DNA of 64,000 nt from Streptomyces alboflavus (GCF_000716675.1 NZ_JNXT01000030.1:28670-92669); one strand, 5' to 3'. Positions 52,234 to 60,664 are shown, counted from the first letter of the stretch. Made by a program: numbers and translations. The notes: generated by a model not told the origin, from the letters alone.

Positions 52234-53089
52234 CCCCGCCGCCCGACCCCACGAGGACCTCCACCCCGTCGAGCAGGCACCCGAGGCCGAACTCGAACTC
52301 CGTGTCCGGCGACTCGTCGGGCGCGCCGAGGGCGCCGGAGGCGAGGAGGTGCCGCAGGGCGGGATAGCGGCCGGGGTCGGGGGCGGTGAGGGCGTCGACG
52401 GTGCGCTCGTAGCGGCGCATGACCTCGTCGGGGGCGAGGCCGCGGGCGGTCATGGCGGCGTGCAGGTCGGCCATCAGGGTGGCCTCGTTGCGTACGTAGC
52501 CGCCGATCAGCATGATCACGGAGATCTTCCGGCCCTCGTCCAGACCGGTGTCCGCCAGGGCGGCGAGCCCGCGCTCCATCCACTGGAGCGAGTGCGGCGA
52601 CGCGGGCGGCGAGGAGATCGGGATCCGCAGGAGCCACAGGTTCCGGTGGAACACCTCACGCTGGGCGCGCGCCCACCACTCCAGGCCGGCGCGCCAGCCG
52701 TCGACGTCGGCGGGCATCGGGGGCGGCGGGCCCACGGCGGCGTCCTCCATCAGGACGTACAGCTCGTCCTTGGCGGAGACGTACCGGTACAGGGACATCG
52801 TCGAGACGCCCAGCTCCTTGGCCACGCGCCCCATGGAGACGGCGCCGACGCCCTCGGCGGCCGCGACGCCGATGCCGACGCGGACGATGCGGTCGAGGCT
52901 GAGGCCGGGGCGGGGGCCCTTGGAGGGGCGTGCGCGCAGGCCCCAGGCGGTTTCGAGACTCGCGGGAAGGCCGGTCTCCCCGTCGGTCCGACCCGCGCCA
53001 CCGCCGCCGTCCGACGCCATCCCCCCTGCCATCTCCCCTGCCATTTCCCCTGCCACCTCACCCGCTCCGCGCCTTGGCTTGACGACCAT
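52217..53089 (-). CDS. TetR-family regulator divergent from the ABC exporter
   Basis: 290 residues, longer than usual. A low-complexity lead with GEVAGEMAGEMAGGMA repeats precedes the HTH at about residues 62-115 (LSLDRIVRVGIGVAAAEGVG, AVSMGRVAKELGVSTMSLYR, YVSAKDELY) and a TetR_C_1-like ligand domain. ATG 53089. It probably represses the divergent DrrAB-type genes; CTGCGTAA/TTACGCAG repeats lie between them. Confidence 0.88.
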   Translation of the reverse strand: MVVKPRRGAGEVAGEMAGEMAGGMASDGGGGAGRTDGETGLPASLETAWGLRARPSKGPRPGLSLDRIVRVGIGVAAAEGVGAVSMGRVAKELGVSTMSLYRYVSAKDELYVLMEDAAVGPPPPMPADVDGWRAGLEWWARAQREVFHRNLWLLRIPISSPPASPHSLQWMERGLAALADTGLDEGRKISVIMLIGGYVRNEATLMADLHAAMTARGLAPDEVMRRYERTVDALTAPDPGRYPALRHLLASGALGAPDESPDTEFEFGLGCLLDGVEVLVGSGGGATRTA

Positions 53090-53096
53090 CGTAGTT

Positions 53097-53136
53097 CTGC
53101 GTAACCCTTACACAGTAATGCGTATGCCTTACGCAG
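53097..53136. promoter_or_regulatory. Operator cluster between tetR and drrAB-like genes
   Basis: CTGCGTAA (53097-53104) with TTACACAG (53108-53115) and TTACGCAG (53129-53136), plus TGCGTA (53119-53124)/TACGCA (53130-53135). The overlapping inverted repeats sit just upstream of the TetR start and about 30 bp before the exporter start. Confidence 0.7.
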
Positions 53137-53163
53137 TACCTGTCCGCACCCTTGGGAGGGGCG

Positions 53164-54207
53164 ATGCCAGCAGCATCCGAAGCCACCGGCGACACCGGCA
53201 CCACGAACGCCACGACCACCACCACAGACCTGGCCGCCCCCGCCGCGATCGAGGCCACCGGCCTCACGAAGTCCTACGGCGGAACCGGCACCGACACCCC
53301 CGTCCCCGTCCTCCGAGGCATCGACCTGCGCGTCCCGACCGGCACCGTCTTCGCGCTCCTCGGCCCGAACGGCGCGGGCAAGACGACCGCCGTCCGGATC
53401 CTCGCCACGCTCACGGAGCCGGACGCGGGCACGGCGCGGGTCGCCGGGTACGACATCCGGACGCGGCGCCGCGAGGTGCGCCGCGCGATCAGCCTGACCG
53501 GCCAGTTCGCGGCGGTCGACGAGGCGCAGACAGGGGCGGAGAACCTGCGGATGATGGCGCGCCTCGTGGGCCTTCGCCGGGCCGCCGCCCGGGCCAGGGC
53601 GGACGGACTCCTCGCCCGCTTCGGCCTGTCGGACGCGGCCGACCGCCTGGTCAGGACGTACTCGGGCGGCATGCGGCGGCGCGTGGACCTCGCCGCCGGT
53701 CTTGTCGGCGAACCCGAGGTGATCTTCCTGGACGAGCCGACGACGGGCCTGGACCCGCGCAGCCGCCGCGAGTTGTGGGACGTCGTGGGGGACCTGGCCG
53801 CGCGCGGCACCACGGTCTTCCTGACCACGCAGTACCTGGAGGAGGCCGACCAGCTGGCCGACCGCGTCGCCGTCCTGCACGGCGGGGTGATCGTGGCGGA
53901 GGGCACCCCGGCGGAGCTCAAGTCCCGGGTGGCGGGCCACCACCTGGACCTCACCCTGGCCACGTCCGACGCCTACCTCCGCGTCCGCGCGCAGACCCCG
54001 CACGCCACCCACCACGACCCGCGCACCCGCACCCTGACCCTGCCGACCGACGGCACCGCACCCCACGTACGGGCGCTCCTCGACGAACTCGACCCGACGG
54101 GCACGGACGTGGCGCACTTCGCGCTGCGGACGGCGAGCCTGGACGAGGTGTTCCTGACGCTGACGGCACCCACCACGACGCACCCGAAGGAGCCCACCCA
54201 TGCCTGA
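53164..54207 (+). CDS. DrrA-type ABC exporter ATPase
   Basis: 347 residues. Walker A GPNGAGKTTAVRILATL, SLTGQFAAVDEAQTGAENLR, signature YSGGMRRRVDLAA, Walker B VIFLDEPTTGLDPRSRRE and H-switch LTTQYLEEADQLADRV, as in DrrA. ATG 53164 is chosen with GGGAGGGG upstream. It overlaps the permease gene by eight bases, so the pair makes a two-component antibiotic-type exporter under the divergent TetR. Confidence 0.92.
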   Translation: MPAASEATGDTGTTNATTTTTDLAAPAAIEATGLTKSYGGTGTDTPVPVLRGIDLRVPTGTVFALLGPNGAGKTTAVRILATLTEPDAGTARVAGYDIRTRRREVRRAISLTGQFAAVDEAQTGAENLRMMARLVGLRRAAARARADGLLARFGLSDAADRLVRTYSGGMRRRVDLAAGLVGEPEVIFLDEPTTGLDPRSRRELWDVVGDLAARGTTVFLTTQYLEEADQLADRVAVLHGGVIVAEGTPAELKSRVAGHHLDLTLATSDAYLRVRAQTPHATHHDPRTRTLTLPTDGTAPHVRALLDELDPTGTDVAHFALRTASLDEVFLTLTAPTTTHPKEPTHA

Positions 54208-55015
54208 GGCCCTGCCGACGGGCCCACTGACCCGCCTGCCGTCGAACTCCCTCCTGACCCGCCTGCCGTCGAACTCCCTCACCATGACCGGCCGTTCCCT
54301 GCGCCTGAGCCGCCGCACCGTGGACGCGCTCATCACAGCCCTGGCGCTCCCCGTACTCCTCCTCCTGATCTTCGTGTACTTCTTCGGCGGGGCGATCAAC
54401 ACCGGCACCGACACCCGCTACGTCACGTACGTGGTCCCCGGAGTCCTGCTCCTGTGCGCCGGATTCGGCTCGGCCGGCACGGCGGTGGCCGTGACGGAGG
54501 ACCTCAAGGGCGGCATCATCGACCGCTTCCGCTCCCTGGACGTCGGCGGCACGGCGATCCTTGCGGGCCACGTCGTGGCCTCGGTGGCCCGCAACGTCCT
54601 GGCGACCGCGCTGGTCCTGGCCCTCGCCTTCGCGATCGGCTTCCGCCCGACGGCGACCCCCGCCGGATGGCTGGCCGCGACCGGCCTCCTCCTGGCCTTC
54701 GTCCTGGCCCTGTCCTGGCTGTCCGCGGCGGTGGGCCTCCTCGCCAAGTCCCCGGAGGCCGCGAACGGCTACACCTTCTTCGTGAGCTTCCTCCCCTACC
54801 CCAGCAGCGCCTTCGTCCCCACCGACTCGATGCCGTCCTGGCTCGCCGCCTTCTCCGACCACCAGCCGGTCACCACGGTCATCGACTCCCTCCGCGCCCT
54901 CCTCCTCGACCAGCCCGCCGGCACCACGCCCTGGCTGGCCCTCGCGTGGTGCGCGGGGATCCTCGCGGGGTCGGTGGGGTTGGCGGCGGCGCTGTTCAGG
55001 AGGCGGGTGGGGTGA
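54200..55015 (+). CDS. DrrB-type ABC exporter permease
   Basis: 271 residues with six hydrophobic helices; family pattern VAVTEDLKGGIIDRFRSLDV (the EDL..G..DRFRSLP-like motif) and FVSFLPYPSSAFVPTDSMP. The N-terminus contains two in-frame copies of LTRLPSNSL. Partner of the ATPase encoded just upstream. Confidence 0.9.
   Translation: MPEALPTGPLTRLPSNSLLTRLPSNSLTMTGRSLRLSRRTVDALITALALPVLLLLIFVYFFGGAINTGTDTRYVTYVVPGVLLLCAGFGSAGTAVAVTEDLKGGIIDRFRSLDVGGTAILAGHVVASVARNVLATALVLALAFAIGFRPTATPAGWLAATGLLLAFVLALSWLSAAVGLLAKSPEAANGYTFFVSFLPYPSSAFVPTDSMPSWLAAFSDHQPVTTVIDSLRALLLDQPAGTTPWLALAWCAGILAGSVGLAAALFRRRVG
54227..54279 (+). repeat. 27-bp tandem duplication in the permease gene
   Basis: A 26-bp sequence beginning CTGACCCGCCTGCC at 54227 recurs unchanged at 54254, in frame (nine-residue repeat). 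Confidence 0.85.
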
Positions 55016-55853
55016 GGGGGCGGGCGACGCGCCACAGGGTCTCGAACAGCTCCTGCCTGCGCACGATCTTCTCGCGAGCCGCCGCGCCCGCGTCGATGTG
55101 CCAGTGGGTGAGCAGCGAGTCGTACCCCATGAGGTCGAGCACATGCCGCCCGGGATGGTCCCGGGACGGCTCCTCCTTGACGGCGTCGTAGATGCCGTCG
55201 AAGAGGTGCTCGCTGTCGACGAGGCAGAACTTCACGAACGGGGAGATGTGCAGCACCCGGAACTCCACCGCGAGCCCGCCCCTGCGGTCGTGCCGCAGCC
55301 GCCTGGCCAGGACCTCCATGCCCCGCTCGTACCCCTGCACCTGCCGCAGCAGCTCCGCCCGGAAGTCCGGGTCGTCGGCCGCCTTGCCGTCCCCGTCGAG
55401 CATGCCCGGTATCGCCATCTCCCGCGTGAAGTCCGGCACCAGGATCCGCACGGCCACCTCCGGCCGGACCGCGCCGTGCAGCCCGTCGAGCGACCGCGCC
55501 AACTCGTTGACGACGGTCTCCCCCGTGAACCCGATGGCATCGATCCGAGGCTCCGCCCGCCCGAGCGCCGCCCCGAAGAACCCCCGCAGCTCACTCGCCG
55601 CGACCTCCTGCCGAGCAGCCGGCCGCAGCGCGTCGTTGAGCCCGCGCACCTCGCTGTAGAGCACATACCCGACGAGACTGAGGATGGCACCGCCGAGATA
55701 GGCCTTGCCTTCGAGGGCGTCGCCGAGGGGGGTGACGAACTGGGCGAGGAGGCCGAGGACGAACACGGCGAGGAACAGTGCCTTGGTGACGGCGGACTCC
55801 GCCCGCTTCGCCCAGCCCTCGGAGTCGGCCCCCCATGCCACGCGACCACTCAT
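54996..55853 (-). CDS. Membrane-anchored protein with PLD-like domain shared with the GntR regulators
   Basis: 285 residues from ATG 55853 (AGGGGGA upstream). Two hydrophobic helices (ALFLAVFVLGLLAQFV and LGGAILSLVGYVLYSEV) precede a soluble domain clearly related to the C-terminal domains of the two GntR proteins at 58011 and 59320: RIDAIGFTGETVVNEL, VAVRILVPDF, LAVEFRVLHISPFVKFCLVDSE. This layout (strand, helix, VRILLP strand, then a K-x4-D motif) resembles one half of a phospholipase D fold, with the first His of HKD missing. Probably a degenerate, ligand-binding version at the membrane. Last gene of the minus-strand run that starts with GntR1. The 3' end overlaps the permease gene by 20 bp. 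Confidence 0.75.
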   Translation of the reverse strand: MSGRVAWGADSEGWAKRAESAVTKALFLAVFVLGLLAQFVTPLGDALEGKAYLGGAILSLVGYVLYSEVRGLNDALRPAARQEVAASELRGFFGAALGRAEPRIDAIGFTGETVVNELARSLDGLHGAVRPEVAVRILVPDFTREMAIPGMLDGDGKAADDPDFRAELLRQVQGYERGMEVLARRLRHDRRGGLAVEFRVLHISPFVKFCLVDSEHLFDGIYDAVKEEPSRDHPGRHVLDLMGYDSLLTHWHIDAGAAAREKIVRRQELFETLWRVARPLTPPAS

Positions 55854-55942
55854 CAAGTCCCCCTGCCCACCCCGTAGTTGACACGAGCACGCAAGGGTTC
55901 ATGGTGCCTGCGGGCGGGCCGGTCAGGAAGACCGGGAGAGCG

Positions 55943-57091
55943 TCACGCCACCGGGTCCGCCGGCGCCGCCTCCCGCCCGTGCACCTCGGCGTGCCAGGCC
56001 CGCAGGGCCTCGACGGCGCGGGCCTGGTCCGGCACCTCCTCCAGGCGCAGCGGGTCGGCCGCCCGCCGCAGCGCCCGGCAGACGTGGGCCGCGGCCTGCT
56101 CGAACTCGGCGTCGGACGGGGCCACCGCGGGCAGGGCGAGCGCGGCCCGCATGACATCCGGGAAGACGGACTGGGCGTACTCGAAATCCAGATAGACGGG
56201 CAGATCCACGTCGAGGTCGGCGGTCAGCTCGGCCTTGCCCGCCGCCGTCATCGCCTCCGTCCAGGACTGCCGCATCCGAATGTGCTGTTCCTTGTCGTAG
56301 TCCATCCGCACGAGGTGCGTGGCGAGGTCGTGCAACGGGTCGCCGTACAGCGCCAACTCCCAGTCGATTACGGCTATTTCCTTACGATCGATCACGATAT
56401 TGGCGCGGTGGACATCCGTGTGCAGAAGACAGAAGGGGCGCTCGTGCAGGCGCGGGGCCCGCTTCTTGAACTCGGTCATCGCGTGTCGCCGAATCCCGAT
56501 GTCCTCGAATAACGCGTCGAATCGCCGCCGGTTGGCGCGGTGCACACGCTCCTCGGTGAAATCGATCAGCCAGGCGAGAAATCCGTCGGAATCCCCGTCC
56601 TTCGGCCAGCCGTCGGGCCGCGACGGAAGCTCGGACTCCGGTACGGCCGCGGTTCTCGCGAAGAACTCGGCGAGCCTGGCCATCAGTTCGTCCGTGTGGA
56701 GTTCGCTCTCGTCGACCTCCGTCAGCGGCCGCCCGGCGCGATAGGCGTGCATCGACCAGTCGCCGAAGTCCCGCAGACAGCGCGGGACTTCGGGCAGGTG
56801 CCGGGTGACCACTTCGAGCAGTTCGCTCTCGCTCGGCCAGATGCGCGGCGCCACCTCGGCGGCCTGCAGCGGCGTGCGGCATTTCACCCGGGCGCGATAC
56901 GGCATCGTCCGCAGCAACAGCGCGAGGCGCCAGCCGAGCGGCACGATGTAGTTACTGTTGTGATAACCGGTCACAACCTCGCCATCAGGACGTTCACGGT
57001 GCGCGGTGGCCCATCGGTGGATCAGCCGGTCGTGCCAGCCGAGTGCGGCCGGTGGGGCCAAATCGGCTCTGCCGGGCAGAGGTTGTGACAT
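55943..57091 (-). CDS. Aminoglycoside phosphotransferase-like kinase
   Basis: 382 residues. Kinase-like fold of the APH family: catalytic loop LLHTDVHRANIVID (H-x-D-x4-N) and metal-binding IDWELALYGDPLHDLA. The N-terminal ATP-binding lobe is weakly conserved (GYHNSNYIVPLGWRLALLL). Family members phosphorylate small molecules or act in antibiotic resistance and signalling; a substrate cannot be named. It lies between a HAD phosphatase gene and the membrane-anchored protein, so a paired kinase/phosphatase step on the same small molecule is possible. ATG 57091; a longer upstream frame is less likely. Confidence 0.85.
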   Translation of the reverse strand: MSQPLPGRADLAPPAALGWHDRLIHRWATAHRERPDGEVVTGYHNSNYIVPLGWRLALLLRTMPYRARVKCRTPLQAAEVAPRIWPSESELLEVVTRHLPEVPRCLRDFGDWSMHAYRAGRPLTEVDESELHTDELMARLAEFFARTAAVPESELPSRPDGWPKDGDSDGFLAWLIDFTEERVHRANRRRFDALFEDIGIRRHAMTEFKKRAPRLHERPFCLLHTDVHRANIVIDRKEIAVIDWELALYGDPLHDLATHLVRMDYDKEQHIRMRQSWTEAMTAAGKAELTADLDVDLPVYLDFEYAQSVFPDVMRAALALPAVAPSDAEFEQAAAHVCRALRRAADPLRLEEVPDQARAVEALRAWHAEVHGREAAPADPVA

Positions 57092-57257
57092 GAGCGCAGA
57101 GAGTATCGCCCCGAAGGCGACCGCCTGACCACTTGACCAGTATGCGGACGCTCGCACTTACTTACCTTGCGCGCCTGTGCCATTACTGCCTGTTTTCCTC
57201 GCTGGTGAATATGTCGGGGACGAATTCACCACGAAGTCCGCGCCCTGGCGGCACGTG

Positions 57258-58010
57258 TCACGTCTCACCCTTGAGCGTGTCGAGCAGCGGCTTCAGCGAC
57301 GGCACTATCAGCTCGGCACCGATTTCCCGGAGCACCCGCATCTTGCGGTCGTTGCGGGCGTAGCCGACGAAGTGCACGCCCGCGTCGCGCGCGGCGAGAT
57401 AGTCGGACGCGGCGTCGCCGATCATCAGGGTGCGGGACGGGTCGGCGCCCATCGCGGCGAGGGCACGCTTGACGCAGTACGGGTCCGGCTTGAGCAGACG
57501 CAGATTCTGCGTACGGCCGTATATGTGCGGCGCGAAGCAGTCGATGAGCCCCCGACCGGTCAGGTAAGTGGCCACCGGGCCCGGCGCGTTGTTCGTGGCG
57601 ACGGCCAGCCGGGCGCCGGTGGCCCTCCAGGTGCGGATCAGCGCATCGGCGTAGGGGGTGGGCCAGGCGGAGATCACCGCCTTCTGCTCCTCGTACGTGA
57701 GCCGCGCCTCCAGCTCGGCCACCAGATCGCTCCTGGGGTGGCGCCGGTCGACGGCACGCAGCACGACGTACGGATCGGGCTCGTCGCGCATCCCCGCGGC
57801 GAGCAGCCCGTGCAGCCCTTGCTCCTCGAGCCAGCGCACCTGTTCCTCCGCGACCTTCTCGGCGGAACGCCCGGCGAAGAGACGGCAGACGGGGCCGTCG
57901 AAGTCGAAGAGCACACAATGGGCGATGTCGATGAGTTCTCGCAGATCGTCGGTCGCACCTGTCACTGGCTCGGTCGCTCTCGCCTCGGGTCGCGTGGAAT
58001 CAGGAGTCAC
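57258..58010 (-). CDS. HAD-superfamily phosphatase in the GntR locus
   Basis: 250 residues. Motif I VLFDFDGPVCRLF (two Asp), motif II VATNNAPG (Thr), motif III LKPDPYCVKRAL (Lys), motif IV MIGDAASDYLAA (Asp). A cap domain lies between motifs I and II. Substrate unknown; phosphoglycolate-phosphatase-like. Its GTG start at 58010 follows the GntR1 stop directly, with no spacer, so the two are translated together. Confidence 0.85.
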   Translation of the reverse strand: MTPDSTRPEARATEPVTGATDDLRELIDIAHCVLFDFDGPVCRLFAGRSAEKVAEEQVRWLEEQGLHGLLAAGMRDEPDPYVVLRAVDRRHPRSDLVAELEARLTYEEQKAVISAWPTPYADALIRTWRATGARLAVATNNAPGPVATYLTGRGLIDCFAPHIYGRTQNLRLLKPDPYCVKRALAAMGADPSRTLMIGDAASDYLAARDAGVHFVGYARNDRKMRVLREIGAELIVPSLKPLLDTLKGET

Positions 58011-58895
58011 CTAAGAGAGTGTCAGGTCCGTGGTGATCGTTTCCCAGAGGGCGTCGAACCACTTCTGAGACTCCTGCACGAAGCCCGAGTCGCGCGAGCT
58101 GTCCCCGTGGATGAAGGGGAAGAGGGTCGTGGTCAGTCCGCCGGCGTCGTACGCGCGCACGCTCTCGCCGGCCTCCACGTCCAGCGGGACCTCCATGGAC
58201 TCCAGCGTGTAGTACGCGAGCAGCGCCTCGGACTTGTTGAGCAGATACAGCTTCACGGGCGTCGTGAGCGGCAAGGCGCGGAAGGTGACGCGGACATCGA
58301 TGTCGTGGGACTGCCGCAGCGAGGTGAGGTTGTGCCGCAGGACCTGACCCTGCGCGTTGCGCTGCGCCAGCCAGCGCTGTTGCAGCCGGACCCGGTCCCG
58401 CTCGTCCGCGGCCTCGACCGGCACCGGGAAGGCCAGGGCGATGGCGCTGCTGGGCAGCAGGATGCGGACGTCGATGGACTCCGGGCACAGCTGGCCCTGG
58501 TGGATCTGGCGGATCGGCTCCGTGACGGCGTTCATCAGGGTCTCCGCCGTGTACGAGACCGCGTCGATCCGCACATGGGGCTGCCGGAACGCCTCCACGA
58601 GGCGCGGCTGCAGCGCCACCATCGACGGCTGCGGCTCCGGCTGCACCCCCGGCACCGCGGCCGCGCCCCCCTCCCCCGCCACTCGGGGCGGACTCCCCCT
58701 GCTGATGTGGTTCAGCAACCCGTCCCGCTGCAGCGAGAGCAGCGCCTGGCGCACCGTGCCGCGTTCCACGCCGAACTCCTGGGCGATCTGGGCCTGGGTG
58801 GGGAGGCGGTCGCCCGCTTTGAGGGTGCCGGTGCGGATGCGGTCGCGCAGGGCGTCGGCGATGTCCTGGGGTGAGGTCTTTCTCCTGCCGTTCAC
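58011..58895 (-). CDS. GntR-type regulator 1 with PLD-like sensor domain
   Basis: 294 residues from GTG 58895 (AAGGAG seven bases upstream; a TTG/ATG-like start further up would overlap the promoter). A GntR winged helix spans about residues 8-75 (DALRDRIRTGTLKAGDRLPT, QIAQEFGVERGTVRQALLSL). The C-terminal 200 residues do not look like UTRA or FadR ligand domains; instead RIDAVSYTAETLMNAV, IDVRILLPSS, RVTFRALPLTTPVKLYLLNK match the membrane-anchored protein and GntR2. Operon leader for the HAD, kinase and membrane genes. Divergent from a 62-residue membrane peptide across a region with shared repeat blocks. Confidence 0.88.
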   Translation of the reverse strand: MNGRRKTSPQDIADALRDRIRTGTLKAGDRLPTQAQIAQEFGVERGTVRQALLSLQRDGLLNHISRGSPPRVAGEGGAAAVPGVQPEPQPSMVALQPRLVEAFRQPHVRIDAVSYTAETLMNAVTEPIRQIHQGQLCPESIDVRILLPSSAIALAFPVPVEAADERDRVRLQQRWLAQRNAQGQVLRHNLTSLRQSHDIDVRVTFRALPLTTPVKLYLLNKSEALLAYYTLESMEVPLDVEAGESVRAYDAGGLTTTLFPFIHGDSSRDSGFVQESQKWFDALWETITTDLTLS

Positions 58896-58926
58896 TGCAC
58901 CGTTCTCCTTGGTCACGACCAGACGA

Positions 58927-59018
58927 TACAACTGGACGCCATCTCAGGGGAGTTGACGGAAAGTTGTTTATGAAGGGTTACCAAGTGGGGACAACTCTAG
59001 TGAGTTGGTTGCCAACTC
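58927..59018. promoter_or_regulatory. Regulatory region of module 1 (repeat blocks)
   Basis: Block 1 (58927-58955): TACAACT-N3-CGCCATCT-N2-GGGGAGTTG. Block 2 (59002-59018): GAGTTGG-TTG-CCAACTC, followed by CGCCCGAGATGG. CAACTC at 58992 also pairs with GAGTTG at 59002. The same blocks recur at 60239-60267 and 60316-60330. They lie between GntR1 and the small membrane peptide and are strong operator candidates. Confidence 0.8.
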
Positions 59019-59046
59019 GCCCGAGATGGCAGAAGGAGGAACCATC

Positions 59047-59235
59047 ATGCCCGCCGTAGTCCTCCTCGCAGCCGTGTTCGCCGTCACCATCGAGCAGGTC
59101 GTGCAGTGGAAGTACGGAACCCTCGGCCTCATCGGTCTGCTGCTGCTGACCGTGGGCGTCAAGGCGAAGAACCCCACCTGCAGTTCCATCGGGGCGGTCG
59201 TGCTCGCCCTGATGGTGACGGGACCCGCACTGTGA
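59047..59235 (+). CDS. Small two-helix membrane peptide 1
   Basis: 62 residues from ATG 59047 (AGAAGGAGG upstream). Helix 1 VVLLAAVFAVTIEQ, loop VVQWKYGTLGLI, helix 2, conserved VGVKAKNPTCS and helix 3. Paralogous to the peptide at 60458: both have the core QWKYG....I..LLTVG.KAKN. No known family is recognised. Divergent from GntR1 and probably controlled by it. Confidence 0.78.
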   Translation: MPAVVLLAAVFAVTIEQVVQWKYGTLGLIGLLLLTVGVKAKNPTCSSIGAVVLALMVTGPAL

Positions 59236-59319
59236 CCAGGACCAAGCGCTGAACCACCGGTCCGAGCCCGCGCGGGCGCGCCAGGCGCCACGCACGGCGC
59301 CCGCCGTCCGCCCGTCCGC

Positions 59320-60183
59320 CTACGGACCGGGGTTCAGCTTCAGGTCCTGGCTGATCGTCTCCCAGAGCGCGTTGAACCACAGGTGGGACTGCTCCACGAA
59401 CGTCGTGTCCCGCAGCCCGTCCCCCGAGTGGAACGGAAACAGCATCGACTGCGTTCCCTGCGCGTCCCACATCTCCAGGGACTCCTGGCCGATCTCCTCC
59501 CGGCGCTGGGTGAGCGTGTAGTACGCGAACAGCGCCTCGGAGCCGTTGAGCAGATAGAGCTTGACCGGCGGGGTGAAGGGCAGGGCGCGAAACTCCACCC
59601 GTACGTCGATCCCGTGCGTCGTCCGCAGCGTCTGCAGGTTGTGGCGCAGGACCTGGCCCTGCGCGTTGCGCTGGTCGAGCCAGCGGCGGTGCACATGGCC
59701 GCCCTCGTCCTCGCCCTCCACCGGAGCGGGGAAGGCGAGGTCGATGTCGCGGCTCGGCAGCAGCACCCGGACGTCGACCTTGGCCGGTTTCAGCTGTCCG
59801 GCGTGGATCTGCCGCAGCGGTTCACCGATCGCCATCGTCAGCGAGATGGAGGTGAGGCACAGCGCGTCGATCTCCACGTGCGGCGCCTGGAAGGCCGCGG
59901 CGATGCGCGGGGCGAGCCCGACCATCGTGGGCTCGGGCCGGACCGTGTCGGGGCTCGGCCCGGACGGGGCCGCGACCGTGGCGGGGCTGCCCTTGGAAAC
60001 GTTGGCCAGGAGCTGCTCGCTCTGCAGGATGCGCAGCGCCTGGCGTACGGCGCCGCGCTCCACGCCGAACTCCACCGCCAGCTCGGCCTGCGTGGGCATG
60101 CGCTGTCCCGGCCGCAGTCGCCCGGATCTGATCCGGTCGCGCAGCTCGTCCGCCACCTCGTGGTGCGAGCGGTGCGGAGTCAT
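59320..60183 (-). CDS. GntR-type regulator 2 with PLD-like sensor domain
   Basis: 287 residues from ATG 60183 with GGAAGAGG upstream. HTH: ADELRDRIRSGRLRPGQRMP, AELAVEFGVERGAVRQALRI. C-terminal domain: EIDALCLTSISLTMAI, VDVRVLLPSRDI, RVEFRALPFTPPVKLYLLNG, paralogous to GntR1. Monocistronic; the following gene (module 1 peptide) is divergent. Faces the second membrane peptide at 60458. Confidence 0.88.
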   Translation of the reverse strand: MTPHRSHHEVADELRDRIRSGRLRPGQRMPTQAELAVEFGVERGAVRQALRILQSEQLLANVSKGSPATVAAPSGPSPDTVRPEPTMVGLAPRIAAAFQAPHVEIDALCLTSISLTMAIGEPLRQIHAGQLKPAKVDVRVLLPSRDIDLAFPAPVEGEDEGGHVHRRWLDQRNAQGQVLRHNLQTLRTTHGIDVRVEFRALPFTPPVKLYLLNGSEALFAYYTLTQRREEIGQESLEMWDAQGTQSMLFPFHSGDGLRDTTFVEQSHLWFNALWETISQDLKLNPGP

Positions 60184-60238
60184 GGTCGGCCTCTTCCGCT
60201 CGTTGACGGCGGCCTGGTCCGGGCTCACAACCAAACAG

Positions 60239-60330
60239 TACAACTTCTCGCCATCTTTGGGGAGTTGCCGAGAAGGTGGTTATGAGACGCACCATCGCGG
60301 AGATAAGTCAGTTGGAGTTGGTAGCCAACT
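60239..60330. promoter_or_regulatory. Regulatory region of module 2 (repeat blocks)
   Basis: Block 1 (60239-60267) and block 2 (60316-60330) match those of module 1, block 1 with identical spacing: TACAACT-N3-CGCCATCT-N2-GGGGAGTTG, and AGTTGG-TAG-CCAACT followed by TGGGCGACATGG. Confidence 0.8.
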
Positions 60331-60457
60331 TGGGCGACATGGTCAGACCCTTCGGGGGTTGGCCAGCCCAGGCCGCCGGGCCGAACCCGGCGTTCGGGGC
60401 GACCCGTTGGCGGCCGACCAGGGGGCCCGCCGCCCCCGAACCGGAAGGGGGACCGTC

Positions 60458-60643
60458 ATGCCGTTCATCGCCGTCGTCATCGCCGCCCTCGTCATTGGAT
60501 TCGAGCAGGCCATCCAGTGGAAGTACGGGCCGATGGGCATCATCGCCTTCGTCCTGCTCACCGTCGGCATCAAGGCCAAGAACACCACCGCGGGCGGCAT
60601 CGGGGCGCTGATCCTCGTGCTGCTGCTCGCCCAGTCGGGCTGA
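60458..60643 (+). CDS. Small two-helix membrane peptide 2
   Basis: 61 residues from ATG 60458 (GGAAGGGGGA upstream). IAVVIAALVIGFEQ, AIQWKYGPMGIIAFVLL, TVGIKAKNTTAGGIG: the same plan as peptide 1. Three short hydrophobic segments. Function unknown. Confidence 0.78.
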   Translation: MPFIAVVIAALVIGFEQAIQWKYGPMGIIAFVLLTVGIKAKNTTAGGIGALILVLLLAQSG

Positions 60644-60664
60644 GGCGGCCCGGCTCACCAGGCG

